From Blastocladiella emersonii ATCC 22665 (taxonomy: Eukaryota > Blastocladiomycota > Blastocladiomycetes > Blastocladiales > Blastocladiaceae), in NCBI GenBank assembly GCA_025594325.1, contig JANHCV010000001.1, positions 2,542,001 through 2,606,000 on the forward strand: 64,000 nucleotides of DNA, read 5' to 3'. Position 1 is the stretch's first letter. Each line of letters begins with the position of its first letter. The notes under the pieces are model-generated. The model ran no database searches and had not been told where the DNA came from. It worked only from the letters and a program-made list of their open reading frames with translations. A program made the position numbers and the translations under genes. Below, piece after piece: positions 52,957-63,000 of this stretch.

Positions 52957-54034
52957 ATGTATCCCTTCGTCGCCGCGACCCCAATCGCGACCTCGTTCGC
53001 TGTTGCTCTCACGTCCCTCGAGATGCCGGCTGTGACCATGGCCGTGATGCCCGCGCACAGCCACGACCACGACCACTCGCTCGCGCTCAGCTGTTGCTCA
53101 ACGGCGGATGAGCCGGCCACGGTCACGGTCACCACCCTCGCCAAGCAGCTCGACGACCTCGCCGACGCCCAATCTCGCGACGCCGCCGTCCACCTCCTCA
53201 CCGGCACGACGCCGAAGCAGGGCACCAGTCGACGGGTCTCGTTCTCGCACGAGGACCTCGTGTACGAGTTTGAGATTGAGGACGAGTACGAGTGCGACGA
53301 GTCCGAATCCGACGAGTGCGACGAGTGTGACGAGTTGGCCGACGTCGTGCCCGAGCTCAAGTCCACTTCCAAGTACCACCCGGCGCTGCCCATGTCGATG
53401 TCCGCGGGCGTGTATGCACGCCGCTGCGAAACGTTCGGCACCATGTGGAACGAGCTCGCGTCCACTAACCCCGCCGCGCGGGCCGAGGCGGTCCGCCTGA
53501 TGCGCGCCGTCTTTGCCGACTTGGGCGCCCACAAGTCGCAGCAGCAGCAGCTCAAGAAGCAGCAGCTCATGGCCGTCGCCGTCAACCCGAAGCACATGCA
53601 GTGGTCGCAGTGGCAACAGCTCGAGGCGCGCGCGTGGCAGTCCGCGCCTCAGCAGCATGTGTTCGGCTCGACGACTAAGTACCAGCATTTCCAGCAGCAG
53701 CCGCAGACGTTCTACGACCCGGTCCAGACTTACGCCTCGACCAAGCAGCCGTGGCGGCAGCACGACCAGGCGTTCGAGTGGCACAACATGCCCACCGTTG
53801 CCTCAGTCGCATCATCGTCTTCACATTCCACATTCCACGGTCCCGACACAGCTGCAGTGGCAGCAGCAGTTGCAGGACCATCTCTCGACTACCGTCCCCG
53901 CCCCGCCCGTGATCCCAAACCAGCTGCCGTGGCAGCAGTTGCAGGATCACCAACCGGCGGCGACACCCGTCGTCGTCCCTCAGCTGCAGTGGCAGCAACT
54001 TCAGGACGATCGACCGTCTCCCCCTGCTCAATAA
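52957..54034 (+). CDS. unknown acidic/Gln-rich protein with tandem repeat; 3' end uncertain
   Basis: The frame from the ATG at 52957 (MYPFVAATPIATSFAVALTS) contains a short His/Asp run, a basic-then-acidic segment (RRVSFSHEDLVYEFEIEDEY followed by a Glu/Asp/Cys-rich stretch), a helical region (CETFGTMWNELASTNPAARA) and a Gln/Trp-rich region (MQWSQWQQLEARAWQ). I place an intron at 53797-53851 (weak donor GTTGCC), which moves to a frame with three tandem copies of a QLxWQQLQDH unit and a stop at 54034: about 340 residues. The donor is poor. A third frame just beyond (NNKTKAGMALALAPIAKRWV, ending 54172) also looks coding, so the real C-terminus may need another intron or a frameshift near the CCCCC at 54027. 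No signal peptide; no family recognised. Confidence 0.5.
53844..54017 (+). repeat. three-copy tandem repeat, about 60-70 nt unit
   Basis: Units begin CAGCTGCAGTGGCAGCAG, CAGCTGCCGTGGCAGCAG and CAGCTGCAGTGGCAGCAA at about 53849, 53930 and 53982, each followed by TTGCAGGA or TTCAGGA. In one frame each unit reads Gln-Leu-x-Trp-Gln-Gln-Leu-Gln-Asp then a Pro/Thr/Val spacer, so the repeat is conserved at protein level. Confidence 0.7.
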
Positions 54035-54520
54035 CAAGACCAAGGCCGGGATGGCGCTCGCGCTCGCGCCGATCGCCAAGCGCTGGGTCCGCTACCACTG
54101 CAAGAGTGGTAGTATTCCGGCCGCAGTTGAACCCAGTGCGCTGAAAGCAAGCAAGGGCAGCGAGCTCGACTAAGACCGGACACTTGTTGGCACCGAGTGC
54201 CCGGCCTCCAAGGCCAAGCTTCTCTCATCGTCCCGAAGCTCGCCCAGCTCATCCGAGTGTAGCATGCTCAAGGGCCGCTCGTCTTCCGTGCGGCATCGGT
54301 GGCCATCCGAGTGTTTTAGTGATCACTTTGAACTAATAGTATACCCTATTTCGTTCTTTCTACCTTTCCGCCGTGCAAATGGATCGAGGGAGTGTGTTCG
54401 TGGGCTGATCCGATGAGCGAACGCGTCCCGTTTCACCTCAAACGTGACGCTCCTGACCGCTCAGGCCCGACTCACTTTGTAAAGCATCAACACATCGATG
54501 CAGAACACCAAGCAAATCTA
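54035..54520. other. intergenic between convergent genes
   Basis: About 490 nt. The first 140 nt contain a protein-like frame (to 54172) that may be the true end of the upstream gene. The rest has no feature. Confidence 0.4.
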
Positions 54521-55810
54521 TCAAGGAGCCAGCTGCGACGCCTGCCGGCTCCTCGCTCCCGTCCCACCACCACCACTCGCCCCACTGAACAGACCCGGCA
54601 CCGCCGCGGGCGAACCGCTGCCGCCGTCGTCAGGTTGGTGCTTGATGAGGAACTGCGCCGTCTCGTTGAGCTGCTCCTCAAGCTCGTCGTTCTCCGCGCG
54701 CAGCGCCTCGAGCAGCGCCTCGAGCTCGCCGCGCTTGCGCTGCGTCGCCTCAATCTTCTTGTTGACCGTCTCGACCTCGCGCTCGGCCCGCTGCCGCGTC
54801 GCCTCTGCATCACGCCGTGCCGACTCGGTGTGCTCGAGCTCGGTCAGCGCCGCCTGCGCCGCGGCCTGGAGCGAGTGCAGCTCGGTCCGCGCCGCGTGCG
54901 CGCGGTCGGCGAGCGTCGGCGCGACTGTCGCGATGCGCGAATGGTGCACGGGAGCAGCGGCGACGGACCCGTTGCCCGAGTGCGACAGCGGATCGTGCGA
55001 CAGCGAGTCGGACGACGCGATCGAGGCCGTGTCGCCGTCACCAGCGAGGATGCTCGAGGTCAGGACCGCGCTCGCGATACTGGTCGTCGTCGGCTGGCGC
55101 GAGCGGGACTTTGAGCCGAGCAGCGGAGCACCGGGAAACAGGACGGCAGCGGTGGTACCCATCGGCCGCTGCGCAGCGTGTGCGTCGCTCGCCGCCACCG
55201 ACTCGCTGGACGAGACGGTTGAGCCGTCGCGGTGGCCCGTCGTTGCAGCGGCGACCACCGCCGCGGTCCATGCACTCGATTCCGGCGCGTTGTGCCGCGT
55301 CGACAGGGACCCCGGACCAGGGCTCTTGCCACGAGCGAGTCGTGCACCCGTCCGACCCGCCGCCACTCCCACCGCGACACCACCACCGACAGCGTGCCCC
55401 GTCGCCGCTCGAGTCGGTGGTCCTGCGGGCGGGCGTGGGACTGGTGCCGCCTCAGCGACATCCTCCTCCTCGAGCGGCGGCGGAAAGCGTGAATCGTCGT
55501 CGAGGATCGAGTCAGATCCGGGCGTCGTCGCGTCCTCGCCGGGAAGTTGGAACATGGCGTGGTGCCCACCGGCACCGCCGCCGCCAGTCCCGTTGGTCGA
55601 CGCGGTGGACCCGACGCGTTGCCGAGGCGGGTGCTTGCGCGGCGGCGTCGCAGCTCCGGACAGGTCAGCGGCATGGCCGTGACTTCCATGCGCGGGCGAG
55701 AGAGCACGCTCGACCTCGTCAGCGCTGATGCCGAGCGCCCCGTTGATGGCGTCGTTGAGCTTCAGACCGCTTGCGGGCGTGGCTGAGCGGGATGATGCAT
55801 GAGCTGACAT
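54521..55810 (-). CDS. coiled-coil protein, unknown
   Basis: Single exon, 429 residues. Residues 1-290 are Ser/Ala/Gly/Pro-rich and probably disordered, with one possible short helix (LKLNDAINGALGISADEVER). Residues about 300-400 are a long amphipathic coiled coil: AHAARTELHSLQAAAQAALT, RRDAEATRQRAEREVETVNK, RGELEALLEALRAENDELEE. A short Gly/Ser tail ends ARSRQASQLAP. No membrane segment or signal. The layout resembles cytoskeletal adaptors, but no family can be named. A CGACGCGTTG site lies about 70 nt upstream of the start. Confidence 0.7.
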   Translation of the reverse strand: MSAHASSRSATPASGLKLNDAINGALGISADEVERALSPAHGSHGHAADLSGAATPPRKHPPRQRVGSTASTNGTGGGGAGGHHAMFQLPGEDATTPGSDSILDDDSRFPPPLEEEDVAEAAPVPRPPAGPPTRAATGHAVGGGVAVGVAAGRTGARLARGKSPGPGSLSTRHNAPESSAWTAAVVAAATTGHRDGSTVSSSESVAASDAHAAQRPMGTTAAVLFPGAPLLGSKSRSRQPTTTSIASAVLTSSILAGDGDTASIASSDSLSHDPLSHSGNGSVAAAPVHHSRIATVAPTLADRAHAARTELHSLQAAAQAALTELEHTESARRDAEATRQRAEREVETVNKKIEATQRKRGELEALLEALRAENDELEEQLNETAQFLIKHQPDDGGSGSPAAVPGLFSGASGGGGTGARSRQASQLAP

Positions 55811-56049
55811 GATGATCGCGTTGGTGAGAGCGCTTTAGGAGAGCGGAAGACTGAAAGGCGTCAAGGCGCGTCGGCACCGACGCGTTGTGCCACTCACGTG
55901 ACCGTCTCGCATCCAAGTTCGAGCTTGTGAGACGCAGGGGATCTGGTGAGACGACCCCTTGGTTGCTCGGCACTATCCGCTCGGTTGGATCAAAGCCAGT
56001 CATCATCTGTGCAGGATATAGTGTATTGCGGGACGGCTGGCACACCAGC

Positions 56050-57669
56050 TCAGATCAGCGAGGGGGAAACAACGAGGCACATTGCCGCCACCTCCCAGAA
56101 GTGCAGGTCGGACATGGACATCCCAGCCTGAGCTTGGCAAAAGGCAGCGATGGTCGCTTCAATGTCGTGGTGAGCGGCCTCAAAGAGATCGGCGAGGCCT
56201 GCGGCACCCGAACGGTCAAGTCGGGTGGTTGGGATGCGTTTCTCGACAGAAGCAAACGCGCCAATGTAGCCCTCAATGATTCCCGTCGACCAGTCGCGGC
56301 CAGCAACGGATTGAATGATGAGCGGCGCGACACGTGTCGTAGAGTCGCGACCCGCCCACTGGTATACCTTGGCGATCGTGACCAGGGTCGGAATTGAGAT
56401 GATTGGGTGCGGACACGGATGCTAATCATTGAAGCTCGCTGACGAGCTTGGAGGCCTGCTCGAGGCGACAGCGGTGCGCGAAGGCTTGGTTGGCAGTAAA
56501 GCGGGAAGCTGCTCGTCACCCGGAACTGCGACAGGCCGGGGTCGTTTTGGCAGATTCTCGCACAGCTCGTCATCGTTGTTGAGAGGCCGTTTGGAGCGAG
56601 GAGGAGCAGCGGAAACCACGGCTTCGTCGTCACCCGGAGGCGAGCAATCAGGTGGCGAAATCACTCGAGAAAGCTGCAGAAAAGCGGGCGGGATACCAAC
56701 CTTGGCTGCATCGAGAACAACCTTTGTTGTCGCGGTCGCAGCCGCAGCCGCTGACTTGTGCTGAGAAGCCGGAGCAATCAACGGGCTGTCGTGTGAGGTG
56801 AAATTCGGCTCGATATGAGAGCTGCTTTCGGCGGCTCGAGCAAGAGCGGGAGACAAAAGAGAGCCGTTCGAATCCGCGTCGCGAGCAGGTGCTGTAGCCA
56901 GTGAACCAAGCTGCATAACGTCTCGAGGCAAACCATTGGGAGGAACGTCCGCTGGTGAAGGCGAGGCCAGGGAAGGCGGAACGCTTGAAGTGTCCCCGCT
57001 TGCAGGTCCAGATACTTTTTGAGCAGGTGAGAGCGAAATTGACTCTGGAGTGAGAACCGGTGACAGCAGATACTTGCCTGTCGAGAAACGCGCCACCTTA
57101 AGTGCGGCGCTTGCAAAGTAGCACCGTGTACCAAAAGTGACGTGATTGACGGGTTGAAGGGAACCAAACCCTTGAGCTCCAGCGAGCGTTTCGGCGAGAT
57201 AGCGCATGAAAAAGTCGCGCACAAGCTGGGAGCGCAGTCTTCGTTGCGCAGGTCTTGGTGCGTCGAGAAGTAAACAATCATGGACCGGGTCCGCCGCAGC
57301 AAGGGAACACCGGAAGACGTGGTGAGGCGGCTTCTAAACGCCAACTACGCACGTTGAGCCATACATGGTGTTTGCGTGGTCGGGGTTCGAGAAAGTGCCC
57401 TCGTCCGGAGCGAGTACATTCGCAAGACCAACGTTGATTTCTGGCTTGCTGAGTGCAAGTGCCACGTCCATGAGAGAATGAGGGTCCAGCTTGCTCGCCC
57501 AGCTGCTCATGTCGACGATCGAGTTGGTTCTGAAGTATTCGGCCGGGTCGACTCCGGGTGGAACGGCCATGAGTTGCTCGAAACCCAGCTGGAGGGCTGC
57601 GGGGACAAGGTGTGTCCGCAGGGGTTTCGCCGCGGCGACATTGTGCGGATCAGGGCCGGTAGAGCTCAT
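56050..57669 (-). pseudogene. unknown-family protein, paralog of next gene, with two in-frame TAG codons
   Basis: One frame of 540 codons runs from the ATG at 57669 to the TGA at 56052-56050, broken only by TAG at 57336-57334 and TAG at 56424-56422. Its parts align with the neighbour at 57948-59754: an N-terminal block (FEQLMAVPPGVDPAEYF), a block ending FFMRYLAETLAGAQGFG, a Ser/Pro linker with a nuclear-signal-like LPKRPRPV, and a C-terminal block with SVAGRDWSTGIIEGYIGAF and LHFWEVAAMCLVVSPS. Both TAGs could be 3' splice sites (GTTTAG, GATTAG) of in-phase introns, for example 84 nt from a GTACTC donor and 48 nt from GTCGCC, which would make this a live gene. Otherwise it is a gene with two nonsense codons. 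Less GC-rich than most genes here. Function unknown. Confidence 0.55.
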
Positions 57670-57947
57670 TGCATAAAGTTTTTCATTCGTTTGACATTGG
57701 CGCAAAGACTAGAGAGGAGCAGAGGCGGCGCGGACGACCGCGGGAAACGCGCCTCGCGTCGCTTCGCGAGCTTCAAATCATCCGTCAGGTGTCGAGCGCG
57801 TGCCCATGACCATCGCGTCCCCAGGCGCGTTTCACAGCTCAATGAACCAGAGTAACGATTCCGGATCCAGCAGAATCAGATATGTTATTTTCAAGTCGTG
57901 TGTGTGCGCTAGTTTGTCAAAGTCAAGGGTTCGAACGGCTCATTAGG

Positions 57948-59754
57948 TCACGGTGAGGGCAGCATCGCCGTGCACATTGCCACGACGTTCCAGAAGCTAG
58001 CGTCCTGCATGGTGAGATGACCGAGAACCTCGTCGACCGCCACCTTGCAGCGCTCGACACTGAATCCGGACAGGTCGTACACGTCGGCGAGCTCCGTGGC
58101 CATGGCCTGGTCGAGCGGAGTCCGCTGGTCGATGGCCGCGTACAGCTGGATAAAGTCTTTGAGCTTTGACAGCTCCCAGTCGCGGCCGTGAACGGCAGAA
58201 GCAATGTGCTTTGCGGCCGCAATCTGCTTCTGGCGGTCGTTTGCAGCGTACGCGGAGGCGATGCAGGTAAGCGCTGTGAAGGGAAGCGGGAGGCGAGTCG
58301 CAGTCGGATCCGAGCTCGAAGCATGTGAAGCAGAAGGCGCGATGACCGCCGGGCGAGAGGACACCGTCGGCGAAGCGGCCACCATCGGCTCGAGCTTGAT
58401 CTTGATCTTGCTGGGCGACTTGTCGGGAAGCAAAACATTCGAGGCACTGGAACTACCAGCCAGGGCATTGCACGCGCCAGCGAGAGAGTCCTGCGGTTCG
58501 ACGTTGCTGGTCGAAGCACTGGGTTGAGGCAGAGCGGGAACGGCGGCAAGATCCGTCAGTGGTGCAACGTTCGCTGCGGCCTGCACCGTCGTAGCGGCCG
58601 AGTTCGAAGAAGTAGGCATGAGAGCAGCTGGCAGGAGATCGCGAGGCGCACAAGGAGCGATGAGAGGGGAAGCGTCCTCCGCGTCGACCATGACGATTTC
58701 CACCTTGCGGCGCTTGGTCGACGGTTCGGTGCGTTTCGTTGGCGAAAGGCGTGGCGGCGGGTCGCTCCACTCGACGAGAGTAATCTTGGGTCTCTTTGTA
58801 TCCGCGGTCCGAGCTGGCGTCGGTGGAGTGACTGAGCAGGAGGTCGTCAGCGCGTGTAGAAGCAGTAGGTCGAGGAGAGGAGCACGTACCTGACGGGCGC
58901 TGGTCTTGGACGAGAGCTGTAGCCGATGGCGCGGACGTTGCAGATCGAGTCGTCGGCACGGTCCGAGAGGAAGCAGTCGAGGAACCCGGTGGGTGAACTG
59001 TCGACTGTGTCGGAATGCTTGATTGCTGGACAAGCTGCTGCAGCAAAGCCGGCGGTAATGCAGCGGATATCGGGGCGCGACGAGCACGTTCGAGTTCGAG
59101 CGGTTTGAACTCGACATGGAACTTATCGCTGCGACCGTTGTAAGTGATCATGAGCCCCACGGGAAAGAAGTAGCGGGCCGTGCCGCGAGACGCGTGGTGG
59201 ATTGGAATGTCAACGCCGAAACCTCGGGCCCCGGAGCAGCATTGGCGAAGATACCAAGCAATCAAGTCGTCGAGCAGCTGAGCAAGCGTGCGACCACTCG
59301 AGAGTGCATCGGCAGTAAGTGCTGAGCGGATGGAGTGCCGATCAGAGTAATTGGTATCGGTGAACTCGCGGCGACGGTCGAGGAGCTCGTTATTCGGCGA
59401 TGTAACGATTGCATTGGACACGAGCGAACCCAGATAGTCTAGCGAGTCAAAGGTTGCGGTAGGCCGGCACACGAGGAGCTTCAGACCGTCCGTGATGAGA
59501 GCAAGCATCTCCATACGGAGGGCACGCGACCGGAACGTGGTCGCGCCCTTGGACACGGACCGGATGTTGTGGCGATCATAGTATGTGTCCTCTTGGCCAG
59601 ATGGTACAGCAAGAAGTGGATGGTCGTCGACGAGCAACGCTTCGGGGAACGCCGCAGTCGCGCCCAGGACGCGGGGACGCGGACGCCCAGTGGCGAGTGG
59701 GGTTCCGCGCAGTTTTTGCAACGGCTGCGACGGCGGTGAGTTGCTCGATAACAT
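57948..59754 (-). CDS. unknown-family nuclear-type protein (intact paralog)
   Basis: Two exons, 59754-58890 and 58831-57948, 582 residues; the 58-nt intron has a GTACGTGC donor. The N-terminal domain (about 40-240) contains DDHPLLAVPSGQEDTYYD, RMEMLALITDGLKLLVC, LAQLLDDLIAWYLRQ, SGARGFGVDIPIHHAS and SDKFHVEFKPLELERA. A Ser/Pro/Thr-rich linker carries a nuclear-localisation-like TKRTEPSTKRRKVE. The C-terminal domain (about the last 110 residues) has IASAVHGRDWELSKLKDFIQ and ends DASFWNVVAMCTAMLPSP. The same domain order occurs in the adjacent gene 56050-57669, so this is a tandem duplication followed by strong divergence. No similarity to a family I know. The upstream region holds a 14-nt CGCGACGCGTCGCG palindrome 87-100 nt before the start. 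Confidence 0.7.
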
Positions 59755-59840
59755 GGCAAGTTACATGCAATTTAGGGTCGTGAGAGGAGGAGACGAGGCG
59801 GAGCGGTCTCGAGCAACGAGGTCGCGTCCGACGTGCGAGG

Positions 59841-59854
59841 CGCGACGCGTCGCG
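59841..59854. promoter_or_regulatory. extended MluI-box palindrome upstream of the unknown-family gene
   Basis: CGCGACGCGTCGCG, identical to 27213-27226, 87-100 nt upstream of the start at 59754. Its ACGCGT core matches the MCB element of yeast cell-cycle promoters; function here is inferred. Confidence 0.5.
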
Positions 59855-60023
59855 ACTCGCCGTCACGTTCCATCACGCCATTTCAAGTCGCGTCTCCCGC
59901 TTGCTTCGGTGGGCTGTGGTGGACTTGCCATAAGCGATCGAGCGGTGAATCAAAATACAGGTCTCTCTATTTCGTCGTCGTCGTCGTCGTGATGCGTTCT
60001 CCCACAGCCCCCGCGGCCATCCC

Positions 60024-63000
60024 TCAGTACGGGATGCCGTTAGTCTGCTTCTGGAACTGGTCGTAGAGCACTGTCCTGCGGTTCTCGTACGACTCGGCGA
60101 TGCGGTCCATCATGAACCGGGCCGCGTCGCGCTCCGACTTCTCGAGGACGAAGCGGGCGCGCAGCTTGCGCAGCGTGGGCTCGCCGCGGAAGCACGGCAG
60201 GCCCGACTCGGCCATGAGCTGGACCAGCGCGATGATCGCGTCGGCGTACGGCCGCACCGCGAGGAACGCCTGCACGACACACCGCGCAAAGTCGCGGAAC
60301 GTGTCGGACCCGACGGGCCCGATGATCTGCAGCATCTCGGTGGTCAGCTTGAAGGGTGCCGACTCGAAGTTGATGCCGCCGGGCGAGATGTCGAGGATGA
60401 ACCCGAAATCGATGTGCACCATGTGGCCCTGCTCGTCGAGCATGATGTTGCCGTTGTGCCGGTCCTTGATCTGCAGCAGGAACAGGATGACCGAGTACCC
60501 GGCGACCGACGTAATGAAGTTGCGCTGCGCCTTGCGGAACGCGGGCGTGTGCGGGCCGCCAAACTTGGCGACAAAGTAGTCGAACAGCGAGTTGATCTTC
60601 TCGCGGCCCATCATGTCGCGCGAGATGGAGTTGGGGATCACCTCGATGACGCCGCACCCGGGCGCCGTGGCCACGACGCGGTACGGGAACAGGTACAGGT
60701 CGAGGTGCGCCGCCGCGAACACGGACTTGAACATCGCGATCAGCTGCAGTGCGAGCACGTCCTGCCGGCAGTCGTCGCCGACCTTGAAGATGGCCGACTG
60801 CCACACGCGCTCGATGCGGTGCGGCGGGACGGGGGACTGGCGCTCGATCTTGAACGTGGCGAGGAACGGCGCCTTGGCGTGCGACTGCAGCGGCCGGCCC
60901 GAGTTGTAGTCGATGTCAATGACTGTCGACTCGGGGTTACTGGGCAGGTAGCACCCGACGTCGACCTTGATGAGCGCCATCTCCTCGTCGATCTTCTTCT
61001 TCTTCTCGGGCTTGCTCTTCTTGATGTACGGCTTGAGCTTGCCCGAGATGGACGTGATCTTGTTGAAGAAGTCGAACTCGCGCTGGTAAAAGGACTGGTC
61101 CTCGGGCGTGAACGACTTGATGATGAGGTCGATGAGCTCGTCGAACAGCGGCTGCAGGCTGTCGGGTACATTGCCCGCCTACGATGCGCAATTTCGTTGT
61201 TAGTGCTCCGTCCCGAAACGCTCCTACAACCCCGGCAAACGCACCTCGTCGCGGTACATGTTGGCCTTCATGTTCCAGATGATCTGGTGCGCGAACACAG
61301 ACGACGTGCGGGCGGCGCGCAGGATGAACTCCTGCACGTACCCTAGCGGGTCGTGGCGGAGCGCCTGGACGATCTGCGGCACGAAGAAGAAGACGGCCTC
61401 GATCGGGTACGCGAACAGCGACCGCATCGCGTACTGGAGGACGAGCGGGTGGTACTGGTACACCTCCTGGAACAGCGTGATGGCCTTGACGGGCGGCATG
61501 GGCGTCCAGTACCCGAGGTACCGCAGCGCCGCGTGGTCCTGCGACAGGTTGGCCGGCGTGAGCAGGTACCGGACCGCGTCGACGCACGCGTGGAGCCGCG
61601 GCGAGTGCGCGCGCGACATGGTCAGCTGTTCGAGCTCGAGCTCCAGCGGCGCCGGCAGGTGGAACCGCGCCGACAGGTGGAACGCGATGGCCGGGTCCGT
61701 CCGCCACGCCGCGCGCGCAAACACGCGCCACACGGCCGCCGTGTACCCGGCGGCGCCCGCGAGCACCGCCGCCACGTCCTCGGGCGCCGGCATCGGGTTC
61801 TCGGGCGCACCCCACGTCAGCACGTTCTCGAGCTCGTTGGCGAGCAGGAGCTCGAGCAGCTTGATGTCGTGGTTGGTCGCTGGCGCCGCGGCCGTTCCGC
61901 GAGCACCACCGCGCACCTGCTGCGCGTACGTGGCGCGGGCCGCCGCGAGGAACGCGCGGAGCCGGCTCGCGCTGGGCTCGGGGCGGCGCGCCCACGCAGG
62001 TGGAAGTGCGAACCACATGAGCGCTGCGGCCATGACCTGGCTGCGGAGCAGGTCGCGGATCTCGTCGGGGCACGCCGGGTGGCTGGCCGCGCGCAGGGCG
62101 AGCGTCAGCAGCGCGAACCGGACGGCGCGCGACTCGGGGTGCTTGGTGAGCTGGTCGTGCGCGCGGGTGCTGGCGAGGAGCAGGCGGAGCAGCGGCGCGG
62201 GGACTGTGGCGAGGTTGGTAGTGAGGCGGTCCGTCAAAAAGTCGATGACCATGAGGCACGCGTCAAACTCGAGCTCGACGGGGGTCTCGGCGACGTCAAA
62301 CTTGTCGCCCGTGTAGTGGATCTTGTCGGCGAGCGGGTTGTGCACGGGCGCGCGCGCCGCGAACAGGCCGCGGCGGCGGCCGACGACGTCGAGCAGCCAC
62401 GCGCGCTCGAGGACGAGCAGCAGGCTGGCCTCGAGGTCCGAGAAGTGCAGCAGGACCGTGTGCCACGCGGCCACGGCGGCGCGCACCGCGCTGCGCGTGA
62501 AGGCGGCCGTCGCGAGGTGCACCATGGCGCTGAGCAGGAGCATGTCCGGGTCGCCGCCGCCGGGCCGGCACAGGAACGCGGCCGCCTCGAACAGGAGCTC
62601 GGTGATGTGGTCGTCCTCGGGGACACCAACCGACGACACGGGCTCGCCGTGGGCGGTGGTCTCGGCCGCGGTCTTCTTGACGTCACTAGCCGCATGCTCT
62701 GCGGCAATCGCCTCGTGGCACCGCTTGAGTACGTCGTCGAGGGTGGCCGACTTGGCCTTGGCCGTCGCGGCGGCCCAGTGCGCAACGTTCCACGTGAACG
62801 CGTCGACCCAGGTCGCGGGGAGGCGGCCGAGGACGGCGGCGAGCGAGCGGGTCGGGCACCCGACGACCGAGTCGGCGAGGAGGGCAACGACGAGCGCCTG
62901 GCGGGACCCGGCGGTCCCTGCGGCCGTGAACTGGGTGCGGACGAGGTCACGGGCCGCGGTGCCGTCACGGGCAGCGAGCGCCGCAAGGGCGACCTCGCGC

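Noticed and set aside
57928-57938. tRNA B-box-like GGTTCGAACGG
   Set aside because: No A box or acceptor stem pairing nearby; it lies at the 3' end of a coding gene.
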